From Deltaproteobacteria bacterium (lineage in GTDB: Bacteria; Desulfobacterota; Binatia; UBA9968; JAJDTQ01): 50,792 nt of DNA. The DNA is taken from assembly GCA_026712905.1 (NCBI GenBank), contig JAPOPM010000047.1:1-50792 (forward strand). Direction: 5' to 3'. The translations under genes were made by a program, and so were the position numbers. The notes under the pieces were generated by a model. It made no database searches. It had not been told where the DNA came from and saw only the letters and a program-made list of their open reading frames with translations. This document shows, one piece after another, positions 40,345-48,887 of the stretch (within the stretch, counting starts at the first letter, position 1; every line of letters begins with the position of its first letter).

Positions 40345-41631
40345 CTACCGGGGCATGCAGCAGCGCTTGTACTTGCGGCCGCTGCCGCAGGGACAGGGGT
40401 CGTTGCGGCCGGCGGCGGGGCGGGTGGCGGCATCTGCTTCGCGCACCTGGCGCATGACGTTCTCGATAGGCTCGCCGGCCTGCCACAGGCCGGCCATGGT
40501 GCTCAGGTGCCCGCGGCTGTGGATGAAGAACTTCTTGTAGCCGGCGCACAGGTAGTTGAGGCCGTCTTCCCCGTCGGGGGTCTTGATGAAGCGGTCCTTG
40601 GGGCAGCCGCCGTTGCACTGGGCGCGCACCTCGCACTCGCGGCAGTAGCGCGGCAGCGAAGTCCACTTGTCGCGCCCGAACTCCCGCTGGGCCTCGCTGT
40701 CGATCATTTGCGCTACCGAGGTGTCGCGGATGTTGCCGACCCGGTATTCGGGGTCCACGTAGTGGTCGCAGGAGTAGAAGTCGCCGTTGTGCTCCACCAC
40801 GGGCACGTCGCCGCAGGTTTCCCGGAAGATGCACAGGGCGTGCTCGATGCCCAGGCCGGTGCGCGCCGCCTCGTCGAAGATCTGGATGGTGACCCGGCCC
40901 ACGTCGTTGCGGATCCATTCGTCGAAAATGGCGCACAGGAACGTGCCGAAGGCCTCGGACGGCACGCTGCGGGGGCCTACCGAGGAATCCCCGGGCACCC
41001 GCTCCACCAGCGGGATGAACTGCTGGTGGTCGGCGCCGAGGCTCTTGAAGTAGCGGTACACCGTGGTGGGGTGGCCGACGTTGCCGGCGTGAACGACGCA
41101 GAGCACGTCGCAGGGTACCCGGTGGGCCCTGAGGCGCCTGTACGCCTGCACGACTTTCCGGTGCGTGGGCTGCTGGCCCTTGGTGACGCGGTATTCGTCG
41201 TGGAGCTTCTCGGGACCGTCGATGCTGAGACCGATGGAAAAGCCTTCCTCGGCGAAGAACCGGCACCAGGCGTCGTCCAGCAGGACGCCGTTGGTCTGCA
41301 TGCCGTTGCGCACCTGGCGGCCCGCCGGGCAGTGCTTGCGCTGGAGCGCGACGATCTCACGGAAGTAATCGAGACCCAGGATCGTGGGCTCCCCCCCGTG
41401 CCAGGCGAAGTCGACGACCGGATCCGGCGAGGCCTGGATGTGCTGGGCGATGTAATCCTCCAGCACGTCGGACTCCATGCGGAACGACTTTGCCTCGGGG
41501 TAGAGGTCTTCCTTCTGAAGGTAGTAGCAGTAGACGCAGTCCAGATTGCAGATCGCCCCGGTGGGCTTGGCCATGATCTGGAAGCCGCGGGAGGCGGGCG
41601 GCGGAACGGGCTTGATCAGTTCGATCGCCAT
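40345..41631 (-). CDS. Radical SAM-SPASM enzyme (anSME-like) with C-terminal SEC-C zinc motif
   Basis: The 428-residue protein has the radical SAM cluster motif CNLDCVYCYY (C28, C32, C35), the anSME-like blocks FAWHGGEPTILG and QTNGVLLDDAW, and a SPASM region rich in cysteines (CIFRETCGDVPV, FYSCDHYVDP, CRECEVRAQCNGGCPKDR), which normally holds two auxiliary 4Fe-4S clusters. It ends with a SEC-C motif RNDPCPCGSGRKYKRCC (C413, C415, C424, C425). Anaerobic sulfatase-maturating enzymes make formylglycine from Cys or Ser, but no sulfatase gene is in the window, and the SPASM class also modifies peptides. The SEC-C tail, as on SecA, suggests docking to another protein. Confidence 0.9.
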   Translation of the reverse strand: MAIELIKPVPPPASRGFQIMAKPTGAICNLDCVYCYYLQKEDLYPEAKSFRMESDVLEDYIAQHIQASPDPVVDFAWHGGEPTILGLDYFREIVALQRKHCPAGRQVRNGMQTNGVLLDDAWCRFFAEEGFSIGLSIDGPEKLHDEYRVTKGQQPTHRKVVQAYRRLRAHRVPCDVLCVVHAGNVGHPTTVYRYFKSLGADHQQFIPLVERVPGDSSVGPRSVPSEAFGTFLCAIFDEWIRNDVGRVTIQIFDEAARTGLGIEHALCIFRETCGDVPVVEHNGDFYSCDHYVDPEYRVGNIRDTSVAQMIDSEAQREFGRDKWTSLPRYCRECEVRAQCNGGCPKDRFIKTPDGEDGLNYLCAGYKKFFIHSRGHLSTMAGLWQAGEPIENVMRQVREADAATRPAAGRNDPCPCGSGRKYKRCCMPR

Positions 41632-41662
41632 TGCGGAGCCCCATCTCCTTCATGCGGGGGAT

Positions 41663-41690
41663 GCGGAGGCGGCCGGCCGGCCGCCTCCGC
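41663..41690. terminator. Perfect 28-bp GC palindrome between amidohydrolase and radical SAM genes
   Basis: The 14-base arms GCGGAGGCGGCCGG / CCGGCCGCCTCCGC meet with no spacer. It lies between the amidohydrolase stop (41706) and the radical SAM start (41631). No T-run follows on the minus strand, so it may be an attenuator or an mRNA-processing/stability hairpin. Confidence 0.45.
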
Positions 41691-41705
41691 GGTTCTCAAC
41701 GGAAA

Positions 41706-42566
41706 TCAGTTCATGCCGAAGAACTTCTTGGCGTTGTCCAGCATGATCTTCTGGCGCACTTCGGGTTTGATCTGGACCTTCTCGAAGTCGTCGAGCCAGC
41801 GCTCCACGCCGATGGCCGGCCAGTCGGAGCCGAACATGGCCTTGTCCTGCAGGATCGAGTTCACCTGCTGCACCAGCTCGGCGGCGAAGTACTTGGGCGA
41901 CCAGCCCGAGAGATCGATGTAGAAGTTGCTCTTGTGGCGCGCGATGGCGAGGCTCTCGGCCGTCCAGGGCCACGACGGATGGGCGCAGATGATCTTCAGC
42001 TCGGGAAAGTCCGCGGCCACGTCGTCTAGGTGGATGGGCTGCGTGAACTTGAGCTTGTTGCCCATGCCGCCGGGGGTGCCGGCGCCCGCGCCTGCCATGC
42101 CGCTGTGGAACAGGATCGGCAACTCGAGCTTCTGGCATTCCTCCCACAGGGGATAGAAGCGGGTGTCGTTGGGGAAGAACTGCTGCCGGGCCGGGTTGAT
42201 CTCGCCCACGCCGTGGAGCCCCATGTCCTTGATGCGCTGGATCTCCTGCAACGCCACCTTCTGCTGCCACGGGTCGATGACGCCGAAGCCCAGGAAAACG
42301 TCGGAGTTGCGCTGAACGCCGTCGGCCACGTGCTTGTTCGGGACCGGGGTGAGCCCCGTGATGGTCTCGTCGGTGGTGTTCTGTATCACCGCCATCATGT
42401 TGCGCGCGCGGTACTCGTCCGCCATCTCGTCGATGGACACGGGCTTGCGTTCCCGCTTGAAGTACTGGGCCATCTGCTTCGGGCGGTCGCCCTTGGAGCT
42501 GAGGGTCAGCTCGTCGCAAAGGTGCACGTGCACGTCGATGGCGATGGGGTCCGTGATCGGGTCCAT
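41706..42566 (-). CDS. Amidohydrolase-2 family metal-dependent hydrolase/decarboxylase
   Basis: The 286-residue TIM-barrel protein has the N-terminal metal motif IDVHVHLCDEL (H-x-H), a mid-barrel ILFHSGMAG, LKIICAHPSWPW with the second His pair region, and the catalytic Asp in MFGSDWPAIG. This is the ACMSD/gamma-resorcylate decarboxylase-like branch, which hydrolyses or decarboxylates aromatic-derived acids non-oxidatively. ATG 42566 has AAGGAGG eight bases upstream; the longer frame to 42626 lacks a site. It sits at the end of the UbiX cluster on the same strand. The substrate is unknown. Confidence 0.88.
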   Translation of the reverse strand: MDPITDPIAIDVHVHLCDELTLSSKGDRPKQMAQYFKRERKPVSIDEMADEYRARNMMAVIQNTTDETITGLTPVPNKHVADGVQRNSDVFLGFGVIDPWQQKVALQEIQRIKDMGLHGVGEINPARQQFFPNDTRFYPLWEECQKLELPILFHSGMAGAGAGTPGGMGNKLKFTQPIHLDDVAADFPELKIICAHPSWPWTAESLAIARHKSNFYIDLSGWSPKYFAAELVQQVNSILQDKAMFGSDWPAIGVERWLDDFEKVQIKPEVRQKIMLDNAKKFFGMN

Positions 42567-42719
42567 ACTGTCGGTCCTCCTTGGGGGTTTGGTCGAATGC
42601 CGGCGGCGGCGCACCGCCCGCGCCACTGGCGATCAGTTTTCTGTAGCTAACACGAACCGCGCTGACTGGCTAGGAGCCTGCGCCGTAGAAGACTGGTTGA
42701 ATTGTCACACATCCAGATC

Positions 42720-42769
42720 GTCATTCCCGCCCCCGATCGGGGTCGAGGGCAAGCTTTCGCGGGAATGAC
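42720..42769. repeat. Interrupted GTCATTCCCGC palindrome copy
   Basis: Arms GTCATTCCCGC (42720-42730) and GCGGGAATGAC (42759-42769) with a divergent 28-base interior (CCCCGATCGGGGTCGAGG), itself a small hairpin. The rest of the 271-base gap at 42567-42837 shows only the amidohydrolase leader. Confidence 0.65.
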
Positions 42770-42837
42770 GATCCGGGGCCTAGCACGCGGCCCGCGCGGA
42801 CGCAAGCGGCGGCCACGCGCCGCCGCATCCCTGCCCC

Positions 42838-43320
42838 TTACTCCCACGGCGCCGCCGACAAGGCCGCCAGCGCCTTGTCGAGTATCCGCCCCATGAACCC
42901 GGCGTTGCCGCCCTGATTCAATTCATAGCGAACGCCCGTGACGATGGTGACTCCCTGTTCCTGGTCTTCCAGGACGGTGTGAAGCTCCACCTGGAACAGC
43001 GCGAAGGGAGTGTCGTCCAATTGTTCCCGCGTGCGCGTGGCGTTGCCCTTGAGGTAGTAGTTCAGGCCGTGGTCCGTGACCACCAGAGTCAGCGCGCCGG
43101 TGCGCACGAGATTCCTCTCCGTGGTGCTGTTCTTGCCCACGGCCAGATGGATGCGCCCCGGGCTCTTGGCCACCAGCTCGTAGTAGGAGCCCATGGCCGG
43201 GTGGCACCAGCCGTTCTCGTCCACCGTGGCCATGATGAACACCTTGCCGGCTTCGACCGACTTGCCGCTCATCAGCGCGAACAGTTCGTCCGGCATCTCC
43301 TTGCCTACCAGTCGTGACAT
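42838..43320 (-). CDS. Pyridoxamine 5-phosphate oxidase-related flavin-binding protein, copy 1
   Basis: The 160-residue protein has a split-barrel flavin-binding fold: KVFIMATVDENGWCHPAMGS at the first strands, IHLAVGKNSTTERNLVRTGA and LTLVVTDHGLNYYLKGNA. Such proteins bind FMN, F420 or heme and act as small-molecule reductases or oxidases. ATG 43320 is used because the match starts there; the frame extends to 43365 without a better site. It lies 60 bases downstream of a second protein of the same fold and close to ubiX, which also uses FMN. Activity is unknown. Confidence 0.8.
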   Translation of the reverse strand: MSRLVGKEMPDELFALMSGKSVEAGKVFIMATVDENGWCHPAMGSYYELVAKSPGRIHLAVGKNSTTERNLVRTGALTLVVTDHGLNYYLKGNATRTREQLDDTPFALFQVELHTVLEDQEQGVTIVTGVRYELNQGGNAGFMGRILDKALAALSAAPWE

Positions 43321-43380
43321 GAAACCATCCTCTCCGGACGGACGCGGCGAAGGGTGCCGCGCCATCCCGGTTCAGCCGCG

Positions 43381-43866
43381 TCAGCTCGACGCCGCGCCCT
43401 CGCCCAGCGCCAGCTCCTGCCGCTTGCCGAACCCCTGCTGGTTGTCGATGTAGTACAGCCTCTCCGGAATCACCCGGTAGAACTTCACCTTGAGAAACGC
43501 CTTGTGGTAGATGCCGCTCGCCGGGTCCGTGAAGAGCTTGATGATACCCGGGTACTTGCGCGCGTACACCGCCAGAGCCTTGCCCTTGGCGATGACAGAG
43601 TCCACGAGCTCGACGGTGCCCTCGAGCTGGATTCCCTTGATCTCGCGCCAGTCCTGATAGTCCTCCTGGACGGTCACCGCCACCCGCGGGTTGTCGGCGA
43701 GGTTGGTGCAATGGCGCGAGTCCGGCGAGGAGAAGAAGTAGAGCTGAAGTCCGTCGCTGGCATAGAACACCGTGGCGTTCCACGGCATGCCGTCGCGGCA
43801 GGTGCCGAGGGTCATGGTGTTGTGTGTGCGGAGGTATTCCAGCACCTGTTCTTCGAGTTCGGCCAT
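43381..43866 (-). CDS. Pyridoxamine 5-phosphate oxidase family protein, copy 2
   Basis: This 161-residue protein has a cleaner match to the family: EYLRTHNTMTLGTCRDGMPW, TVFYASDGLQLYFFSSPDSR, HCTNLADNPRVAVTVQEDY and IKGIQLEGTVELV are the standard strand pattern of FMN-dependent general-stress or F420-like split-barrel proteins. It is distinct in sequence from the previous entry, so the two are not a recent duplication. It starts 50 bases after the ubiX stop on the same strand. It may use FMN supplied in the ubiX/DUF120 cluster; the reaction cannot be stated. Confidence 0.85.
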   Translation of the reverse strand: MAELEEQVLEYLRTHNTMTLGTCRDGMPWNATVFYASDGLQLYFFSSPDSRHCTNLADNPRVAVTVQEDYQDWREIKGIQLEGTVELVDSVIAKGKALAVYARKYPGIIKLFTDPASGIYHKAFLKVKFYRVIPERLYYIDNQQGFGKRQELALGEGAASS

Positions 43867-43916
43867 GCGGCTCTCGGCGCGAACGCGCGGCGCTCACCCG
43901 CGAACGCGGCTCCGGC

Positions 43917-44510
43917 TCATTCCTTGTCGCCGGGGAAACGGCTCAGGGACTCCTCGTCCCAGCGGTGGAACATGTCGGTCTCGACGTCGAACTGGTCGAG
44001 GATCCGCGCCACGGTCTGGTTGATGACGTCGTCCAGGGTCTTGGGCCGGTGATAGAAGGCGGGCACCGGCGGAAAGATCACCGCGCCCATGCGCGTGAGC
44101 TGCGCCATGCTCTCCAGGTGCCCCAGGTGCAGCGGGGTTTCCCGCACCACCAGCACGAGCTTCTTCCGCTCCTTCAGGATGACGTCCGAGGCGCGCACCA
44201 GCAGGTCGCCGCCGACGGACATCACGATGCCGCCCATGGACTTCATGGAGCACGGCGCGATGACCATCCCCTCGGTGCGGAACGAGCCGCTGGCGATGCT
44301 CGCGCCGATGTTGTTGATGTCGTGCACCATGTCGGCCATGGCTTCGACTTCCTTGACCGTGTGCGGCGTCTCCACCTGGAGGGTCATCTTGGCTGCCTTG
44401 CTCATGACCAGGTGGGTCTCGATGTCCGGTATCCTGTGCAGCACCTGGAGTATGCGGATTCCGTAGATGGATCCGGTGGCCCCTGACAGGCCTACGATGA
44501 CACGACGCAT
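43917..44510 (-). CDS. ubiX: Flavin prenyltransferase UbiX
   Basis: The 197-residue enzyme prenylates reduced FMN with dimethylallyl phosphate to make the prenyl-FMN cofactor of UbiD enzymes. Seen: the start RRVIVGLSGATGSIYGIRIL, GSFRTEGMVIAPCSMKSMGG, LLVRASDVILKERKKLVLV and RETPLHLGHLESMAQLTRMGA, with the late PAFYHRPKTLDDVINQTVARI. All are diagnostic. Length is normal. It lies 25 bases after the DUF120 gene. The window's only UbiD is at 9824-11272, over 30 kb away, so UbiX here either serves it in trans or another UbiD outside the window. Confidence 0.95.
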   Translation of the reverse strand: MRRVIVGLSGATGSIYGIRILQVLHRIPDIETHLVMSKAAKMTLQVETPHTVKEVEAMADMVHDINNIGASIASGSFRTEGMVIAPCSMKSMGGIVMSVGGDLLVRASDVILKERKKLVLVVRETPLHLGHLESMAQLTRMGAVIFPPVPAFYHRPKTLDDVINQTVARILDQFDVETDMFHRWDEESLSRFPGDKE

Positions 44511-44535
44511 GCGGCATTACCTCCTGTAAACGTGC

Positions 44536-44928
44536 CTACTCGCCGAAAACCACGGTCAGCTCGTCGCCGTCCCGCACCGAGCGGTTCTGCTTCAACGAGA
44601 CCGAGGCGATGATCTCCAGCTTGTCGGCGGGATAGTCCTTGACCTCGGGCACCACCACCGCGACCCTTTCGCGCGGCCCCGTCGCGGATGGCCGGCCTTC
44701 GAGAAAGCCCGTGTAGAGGAAGGCGCCGCAGAAACCCGGATCGGGTGACGACAGCACGCTCCTTGCCCCGTTCCGCCGGACCTCTTGCCAGCGCGACAGG
44801 TCGTCCCCGTGCGCCCGCAGGTTCAGGGTGCCGGGGTAAGGGTCGAATCCGACCTGCTCACGAATGGCCTCCCGCACCCACTCCACGGCCAGAAACGCGC
44901 CGGCGCGTCCCAGGTCCGAGAACACCAT
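44536..44928 (-). CDS. DUF120 / CTP-dependent riboflavin kinase-like protein
   Basis: The 130-residue protein resembles the archaeal CTP-dependent riboflavin kinase (RibK) fold: GRAGAFLAVEWVREAIREQ matches the glycine-rich loop region, and VGFDPYPGTLNLRAHG is the family hallmark (GF-x-PYPGTLN). It ends with a short beta strand region, DELTVVFG. Bacteria normally use a bifunctional ATP-dependent RibF instead, so a standalone member is unusual. The ATG at 44928 is the only conventional start near the domain edge, but its AGGA abuts the codon; translation may depend on the xdhC gene, whose stop lies 47 bases upstream. Placed next to ubiX it may supply or protect FMN for prenylation (inference). 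Confidence 0.8.
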   Translation of the reverse strand: MVFSDLGRAGAFLAVEWVREAIREQVGFDPYPGTLNLRAHGDDLSRWQEVRRNGARSVLSSPDPGFCGAFLYTGFLEGRPSATGPRERVAVVVPEVKDYPADKLEIIASVSLKQNRSVRDGDELTVVFGE

Positions 44929-44975
44929 TCCTTTTACCCGAATGTCGCGGGAACGCGTGGACAGGAGAGAACCCT

Positions 44976-45746
44976 CTACTTCCGGGACAGGGACCGGGCC
45001 TTGCCGCCGCGCCGGACCTTGATGATCTCGGCCAGGATGCCCAGGGCGATCTCCTCGGGAGTTTCCGTCGCGATGTCCAGGCCGATGGGGGCGTACACAC
45101 GGGAGATGAGCTCTTCGGAGACTTGCTCCTCCTCCTTGAAGCGCTCGAAGCACGCCTTGATGCGGCGCTTGCTGCCGATCATGCCGATGTACTTGGCCGG
45201 GCGGTCCAGCAGCTCGCGCAGGCACGGCTCGTCGTACTTGTGGCCGCGGGTGATGAGCACGACGTAGGTGGTGGGCGTGATGTCCAGGCTCTTCACGGTC
45301 TCGGCCATGTCCCCCACCACCACCTCGTCGGCCTCGGGAAACCGTTCCCGGTTGGCGAAGAGGATGCGGTCGTCGATGACCACCACGTGGTAGTCCATGA
45401 GCTTGGCGATCTTGACCAGCGGCACGGCGATGTGTCCGGCGCCGACGACGATGAGTTTGGGCGGCGACGGCATCACCTCGAAGAAGACGTCCGCCTGGCC
45501 GCCCGAGGCGGTCTCCAGCGACAGCAGTTGCGAGCGCTCCTCCGCCAACCGCTCGGCGGCTTCGCGCACGATCTTCTCCTCGAGTCCCGGATCACTCACC
45601 GATCCGAGCACGATGCGCCCGTCGCGCACGAGGCACTTGGCGCCGCTGTCCAGCCCGTCGACGCCGTCGGACTCCACCACGGTGATGAGCACGGCGCCCG
45701 CGCCCGCACTCTTGATCTTGATCAGCTCTTCAACCAGTGCGTCCAT
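44976..45746 (-). CDS. XdhC family molybdoenzyme-maturation protein
   Basis: The 256-residue protein has a short N-terminal XdhC/CoxI-like part (AKCLVRDGRIVLGSV) and a C-terminal Rossmann domain with LIVVGAGHIAVPLVKIAKLM and the acidic HVVVIDDR, followed by TYVVLITRGHKYDEPCLRELL and YIGMIGSKRRIKACFERF. XdhC proteins hold the molybdenum cofactor and aid its sulfuration and insertion into xanthine-dehydrogenase or CO-dehydrogenase type enzymes. It follows a separate XdhC N-domain gene by 54 bases. No molybdoenzyme structural subunits are encoded in the window. Confidence 0.88.
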   Translation of the reverse strand: MDALVEELIKIKSAGAGAVLITVVESDGVDGLDSGAKCLVRDGRIVLGSVSDPGLEEKIVREAAERLAEERSQLLSLETASGGQADVFFEVMPSPPKLIVVGAGHIAVPLVKIAKLMDYHVVVIDDRILFANRERFPEADEVVVGDMAETVKSLDITPTTYVVLITRGHKYDEPCLRELLDRPAKYIGMIGSKRRIKACFERFKEEEQVSEELISRVYAPIGLDIATETPEEIALGILAEIIKVRRGGKARSLSRK

Positions 45747-45800
45747 GCATCCTTCACCTTGTCACGCGCCGGTTCGGCTCCAGCACCCGCGACAGGCTCC

Positions 45801-46136
45801 TCACGCGCCCTTCTCGTCCCCGTCCTGCCACCAGGGGTCGATGAAGACGTTCATGATGCCGCCGCACACCGCCGGGCTGTCGGACGAGATCTCGTCCAGC
45901 AGGTCCACGCGCACGGTGCGGGGCTTGCGCGTGCGCACCACCTCGATGGCCTCGCGCCGCACGTCGGCCTCGCCGCAGCCGCCGCCGATGGTGCCGAGGA
46001 TCTCGCCCCAGGCGGTCACCACCATCTTGGCCCCCACTTCCCGCGGGGTCGAGCCCTTGGTGGACACGATGGTCGCCACCGCCACCGTCTCGCCCTTGTC
46101 GAGGAATTCCTTGACGTCGTCGTAGATGTTCTCCAT
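45801..46136 (-). CDS. XdhC/CoxI N-terminal-domain protein
   Basis: This 111-residue protein consists only of the XdhC_CoxI domain: GETVAVATIVSTKGSTPREV is its signature start, then AKMVVTAWGEILGTIGGGCGE with the conserved Gly-rich Cys motif (the Cys implicated in cofactor sulfuration) and a C-terminal CGGIMNVFIDP. GAGGAGG lies six bases before ATG 46136. The larger XdhC protein downstream keeps only a weak copy of this part, so the function looks split between two genes. Placed after coxE in a CO-dehydrogenase-accessory order. Confidence 0.88.
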   Translation of the reverse strand: MENIYDDVKEFLDKGETVAVATIVSTKGSTPREVGAKMVVTAWGEILGTIGGGCGEADVRREAIEVVRTRKPRTVRVDLLDEISSDSPAVCGGIMNVFIDPWWQDGDEKGA

Positions 46137-46204
46137 CGATGCCTCCTCGTGCCGGCCGGCCGTCGACAAACGGGGCGGCGACACCGGAACGTGATATTTC
46201 TTCG

Positions 46205-47425
46205 TTACGCCACCAGCCGGCGCATGGTGTGGCCCAGGTGGACCAGGCTGTTGGCGTTGTGCGCCGACAGGAACAGGTCCAGGTACGGCAGCGCCGCCTG
46301 CATGCCCTTGCACAAGGGCTCGTAGTTCTCGCTGGCCAGCAGCGGGTTGAGCCAGATCATCTTGCCGCAGCGCCGCTTGAGGGCCTGCATCTGCCGCTCC
46401 AGCACGCCCACGTCGCCCCGGTCCCAGCCGTCGCTGATGATCACCACCACGGTGCGGTGCGTGACCATGCTGACCGCGAAGTCGCGGTTGAAGATCTCCA
46501 GCGAGCGCCCGATGTTGGTGCCGCCGGACCAGCCCAGCACGCTCTTGGAAATCTTCTCCAGGGCGTTGCCGATGTTCTTGGTGCGGATCAGATGGGTGAT
46601 GCGGCTCAGGGTGGTGCTGAAGACGAAGGTCTCCACGCCCCACAGCTCGTTCTGCAGCCCGTACATGAACTGGATGAGGAAGCGGCTGTAGCAGTCCATG
46701 GAGCCGCTCACGTCGCACAGCAGCACCACGCGGGTCTTCTTGATGCGCCGCTTGCGCGCCACCAGCTCCACCAGCTCGCCGCCGTACTTGATGTTGCGCC
46801 GCATGGTGCCGCGCGGGTCGATCTCCGTGCCCCGGCGCGCGCGCTTCTTGCGCCGGCTCACCTGGGTGGCGATCTTGGAGGCGATGAGCATGATGGCCTG
46901 GGTCACGGCCCGGCTCTCCTCGATGCCCATCTCGCTGAAATCCTTTTCGTTCAACAGCTCGTTGGGGCTGTAGGTGGGCACCAGCATCGGGTCCGCGTCC
47001 GGATCGCCCTCGTCGGCAGCGCCCTGCTCTTCGGCGATGGTCTCCTCCGTCGTGCCGCTGCTGTCGTCCGAGGGGTCCAGCCCATCGTCGGGGCTCTGGG
47101 CCGGCACCTCCATGGTCTCCATGGCCGGCTCTATCTCCATGTCGGCCTGCCAGAAGGCCTCGAACACCTGGTCGAACAGCTCGATGTCCTCGTGTTCGTG
47201 GAGCAGGTTTGCCGCCAGCGTCCGGTGGAAGTCGGGCCGGCTGCGGATGTCGATGAGCGGCAGGCAGCGGTTGGCGTCGATGACCTGGCTCAGCCCGAGG
47301 CGGAAGCCCAGGTCCTTCAGCACCCGGCCGAACATGAGCATGTTGGCCATGGTGCCCTGGCCACGCAGGCGCTTGTAGCGCTCCACCGCGCGACTGATCT
47401 CTTCCTCGTTGACTTCTCTTGCCAT
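46205..47425 (-). CDS. coxE: CoxE-type VWA domain protein
   Basis: The 406-residue protein has a variable acidic middle and a C-terminal von Willebrand A domain with the metal-binding DVSGSMDCYSRFLIQFMYGL (D-x-S-x-S), the later GWSGGTNIGRSLEIF and VIISDGWDRGDVG. CoxE partners the MoxR-type ATPase CoxD in maturing the Mo-Cu centre of aerobic CO dehydrogenase and related molybdo-hydroxylases. It starts 24 bases after coxD. The name rests on domain architecture and gene order (CoxD-CoxE-XdhC). Related MoxR-VWA pairs serve other clients, so the client is uncertain. Confidence 0.85.
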   Translation of the reverse strand: MAREVNEEEISRAVERYKRLRGQGTMANMLMFGRVLKDLGFRLGLSQVIDANRCLPLIDIRSRPDFHRTLAANLLHEHEDIELFDQVFEAFWQADMEIEPAMETMEVPAQSPDDGLDPSDDSSGTTEETIAEEQGAADEGDPDADPMLVPTYSPNELLNEKDFSEMGIEESRAVTQAIMLIASKIATQVSRRKKRARRGTEIDPRGTMRRNIKYGGELVELVARKRRIKKTRVVLLCDVSGSMDCYSRFLIQFMYGLQNELWGVETFVFSTTLSRITHLIRTKNIGNALEKISKSVLGWSGGTNIGRSLEIFNRDFAVSMVTHRTVVVIISDGWDRGDVGVLERQMQALKRRCGKMIWLNPLLASENYEPLCKGMQAALPYLDLFLSAHNANSLVHLGHTMRRLVA

Positions 47426-47449
47426 GTCGAGTCCGGGCGGACGGCCGCG

Positions 47450-48382
<933 letters not shown>

Positions 48383-48472
48383 GCTTATCCCTTCTTTGCG
48401 GACGGCCGAGTGGTTTGTGAGTGCAATGAAGACGTGACGGCGGCCGCGACGACCGCGCGCGGTGGATGACGG

Positions 48473-48805
48473 TTACTTGTTCTCGGTGAGCTGCCGTTTC
48501 CATCCCAGGGTGCGCGCCTTGGCGGCGACGGCCTCGGCCTCCTCGATCATCCCCTTGCGCTGGTAGAAGATGGAAAGGCTCGTGTGCGCCAACTCATCGT
48601 CGGGGCACGCCTCCACCAGACGCTTGCCCATCTCGATGGCCTCGTCCACGCGCTCCGTGTTCGCGTAAACCATGGCCAGGGCGTGCAGCGCGTCACCGTA
48701 CTCGGGATCCTCGGTCAGCGCCTCCTGGTAGGACGCAATGGCCTCGTCCACCCGATCATCGGCGTACGCTTCCATGCCCTGGATGTAAAGGTCTTCTTTC
48801 GTCAT
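48473..48805 (-). CDS. Small TPR-repeat protein
   Basis: The 110-residue protein contains about three tetratricopeptide repeats: YIQGMEAYADDRVDEAIASY, YGDALHALAMVYANTERVDE and AHTSLSIFYQRKGMIEEAEA. It has no signal or membrane segment and should be a cytosolic protein-binding adapter. ATG 48805 is preferred; a GTG three codons earlier (48814) is an alternative. It heads the coxD-coxE-xdhC-ubiX run, so it may scaffold that maturation complex (inference). A promoter overlapping that of the divergent hydrolase precedes it. Confidence 0.82.
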   Translation of the reverse strand: MTKEDLYIQGMEAYADDRVDEAIASYQEALTEDPEYGDALHALAMVYANTERVDEAIEMGKRLVEACPDDELAHTSLSIFYQRKGMIEEAEAVAAKARTLGWKRQLTENK

Positions 48806-48823
48806 GAGCTTCACCCGACGGAA

Positions 48824-48856
48824 TTACTGTGTATTACGAAATCGTGATATTCTCAA
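48824..48856. promoter_or_regulatory. Overlapping divergent promoters for the cox/ubiX run and the hydrolase
   Basis: Plus strand: TTACTG (48824-48829), 18 bases, TATTCT (48848-48853). Minus strand: TTGAGA (48856-48851), 17 bases, TACACA (48833-48828). The boxes interleave within 33 bases, so only one can be occupied at a time. Confidence 0.4.
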
Positions 48857-48887
48857 CCGACCCCAGCAACACGGAGGACCCATCATC

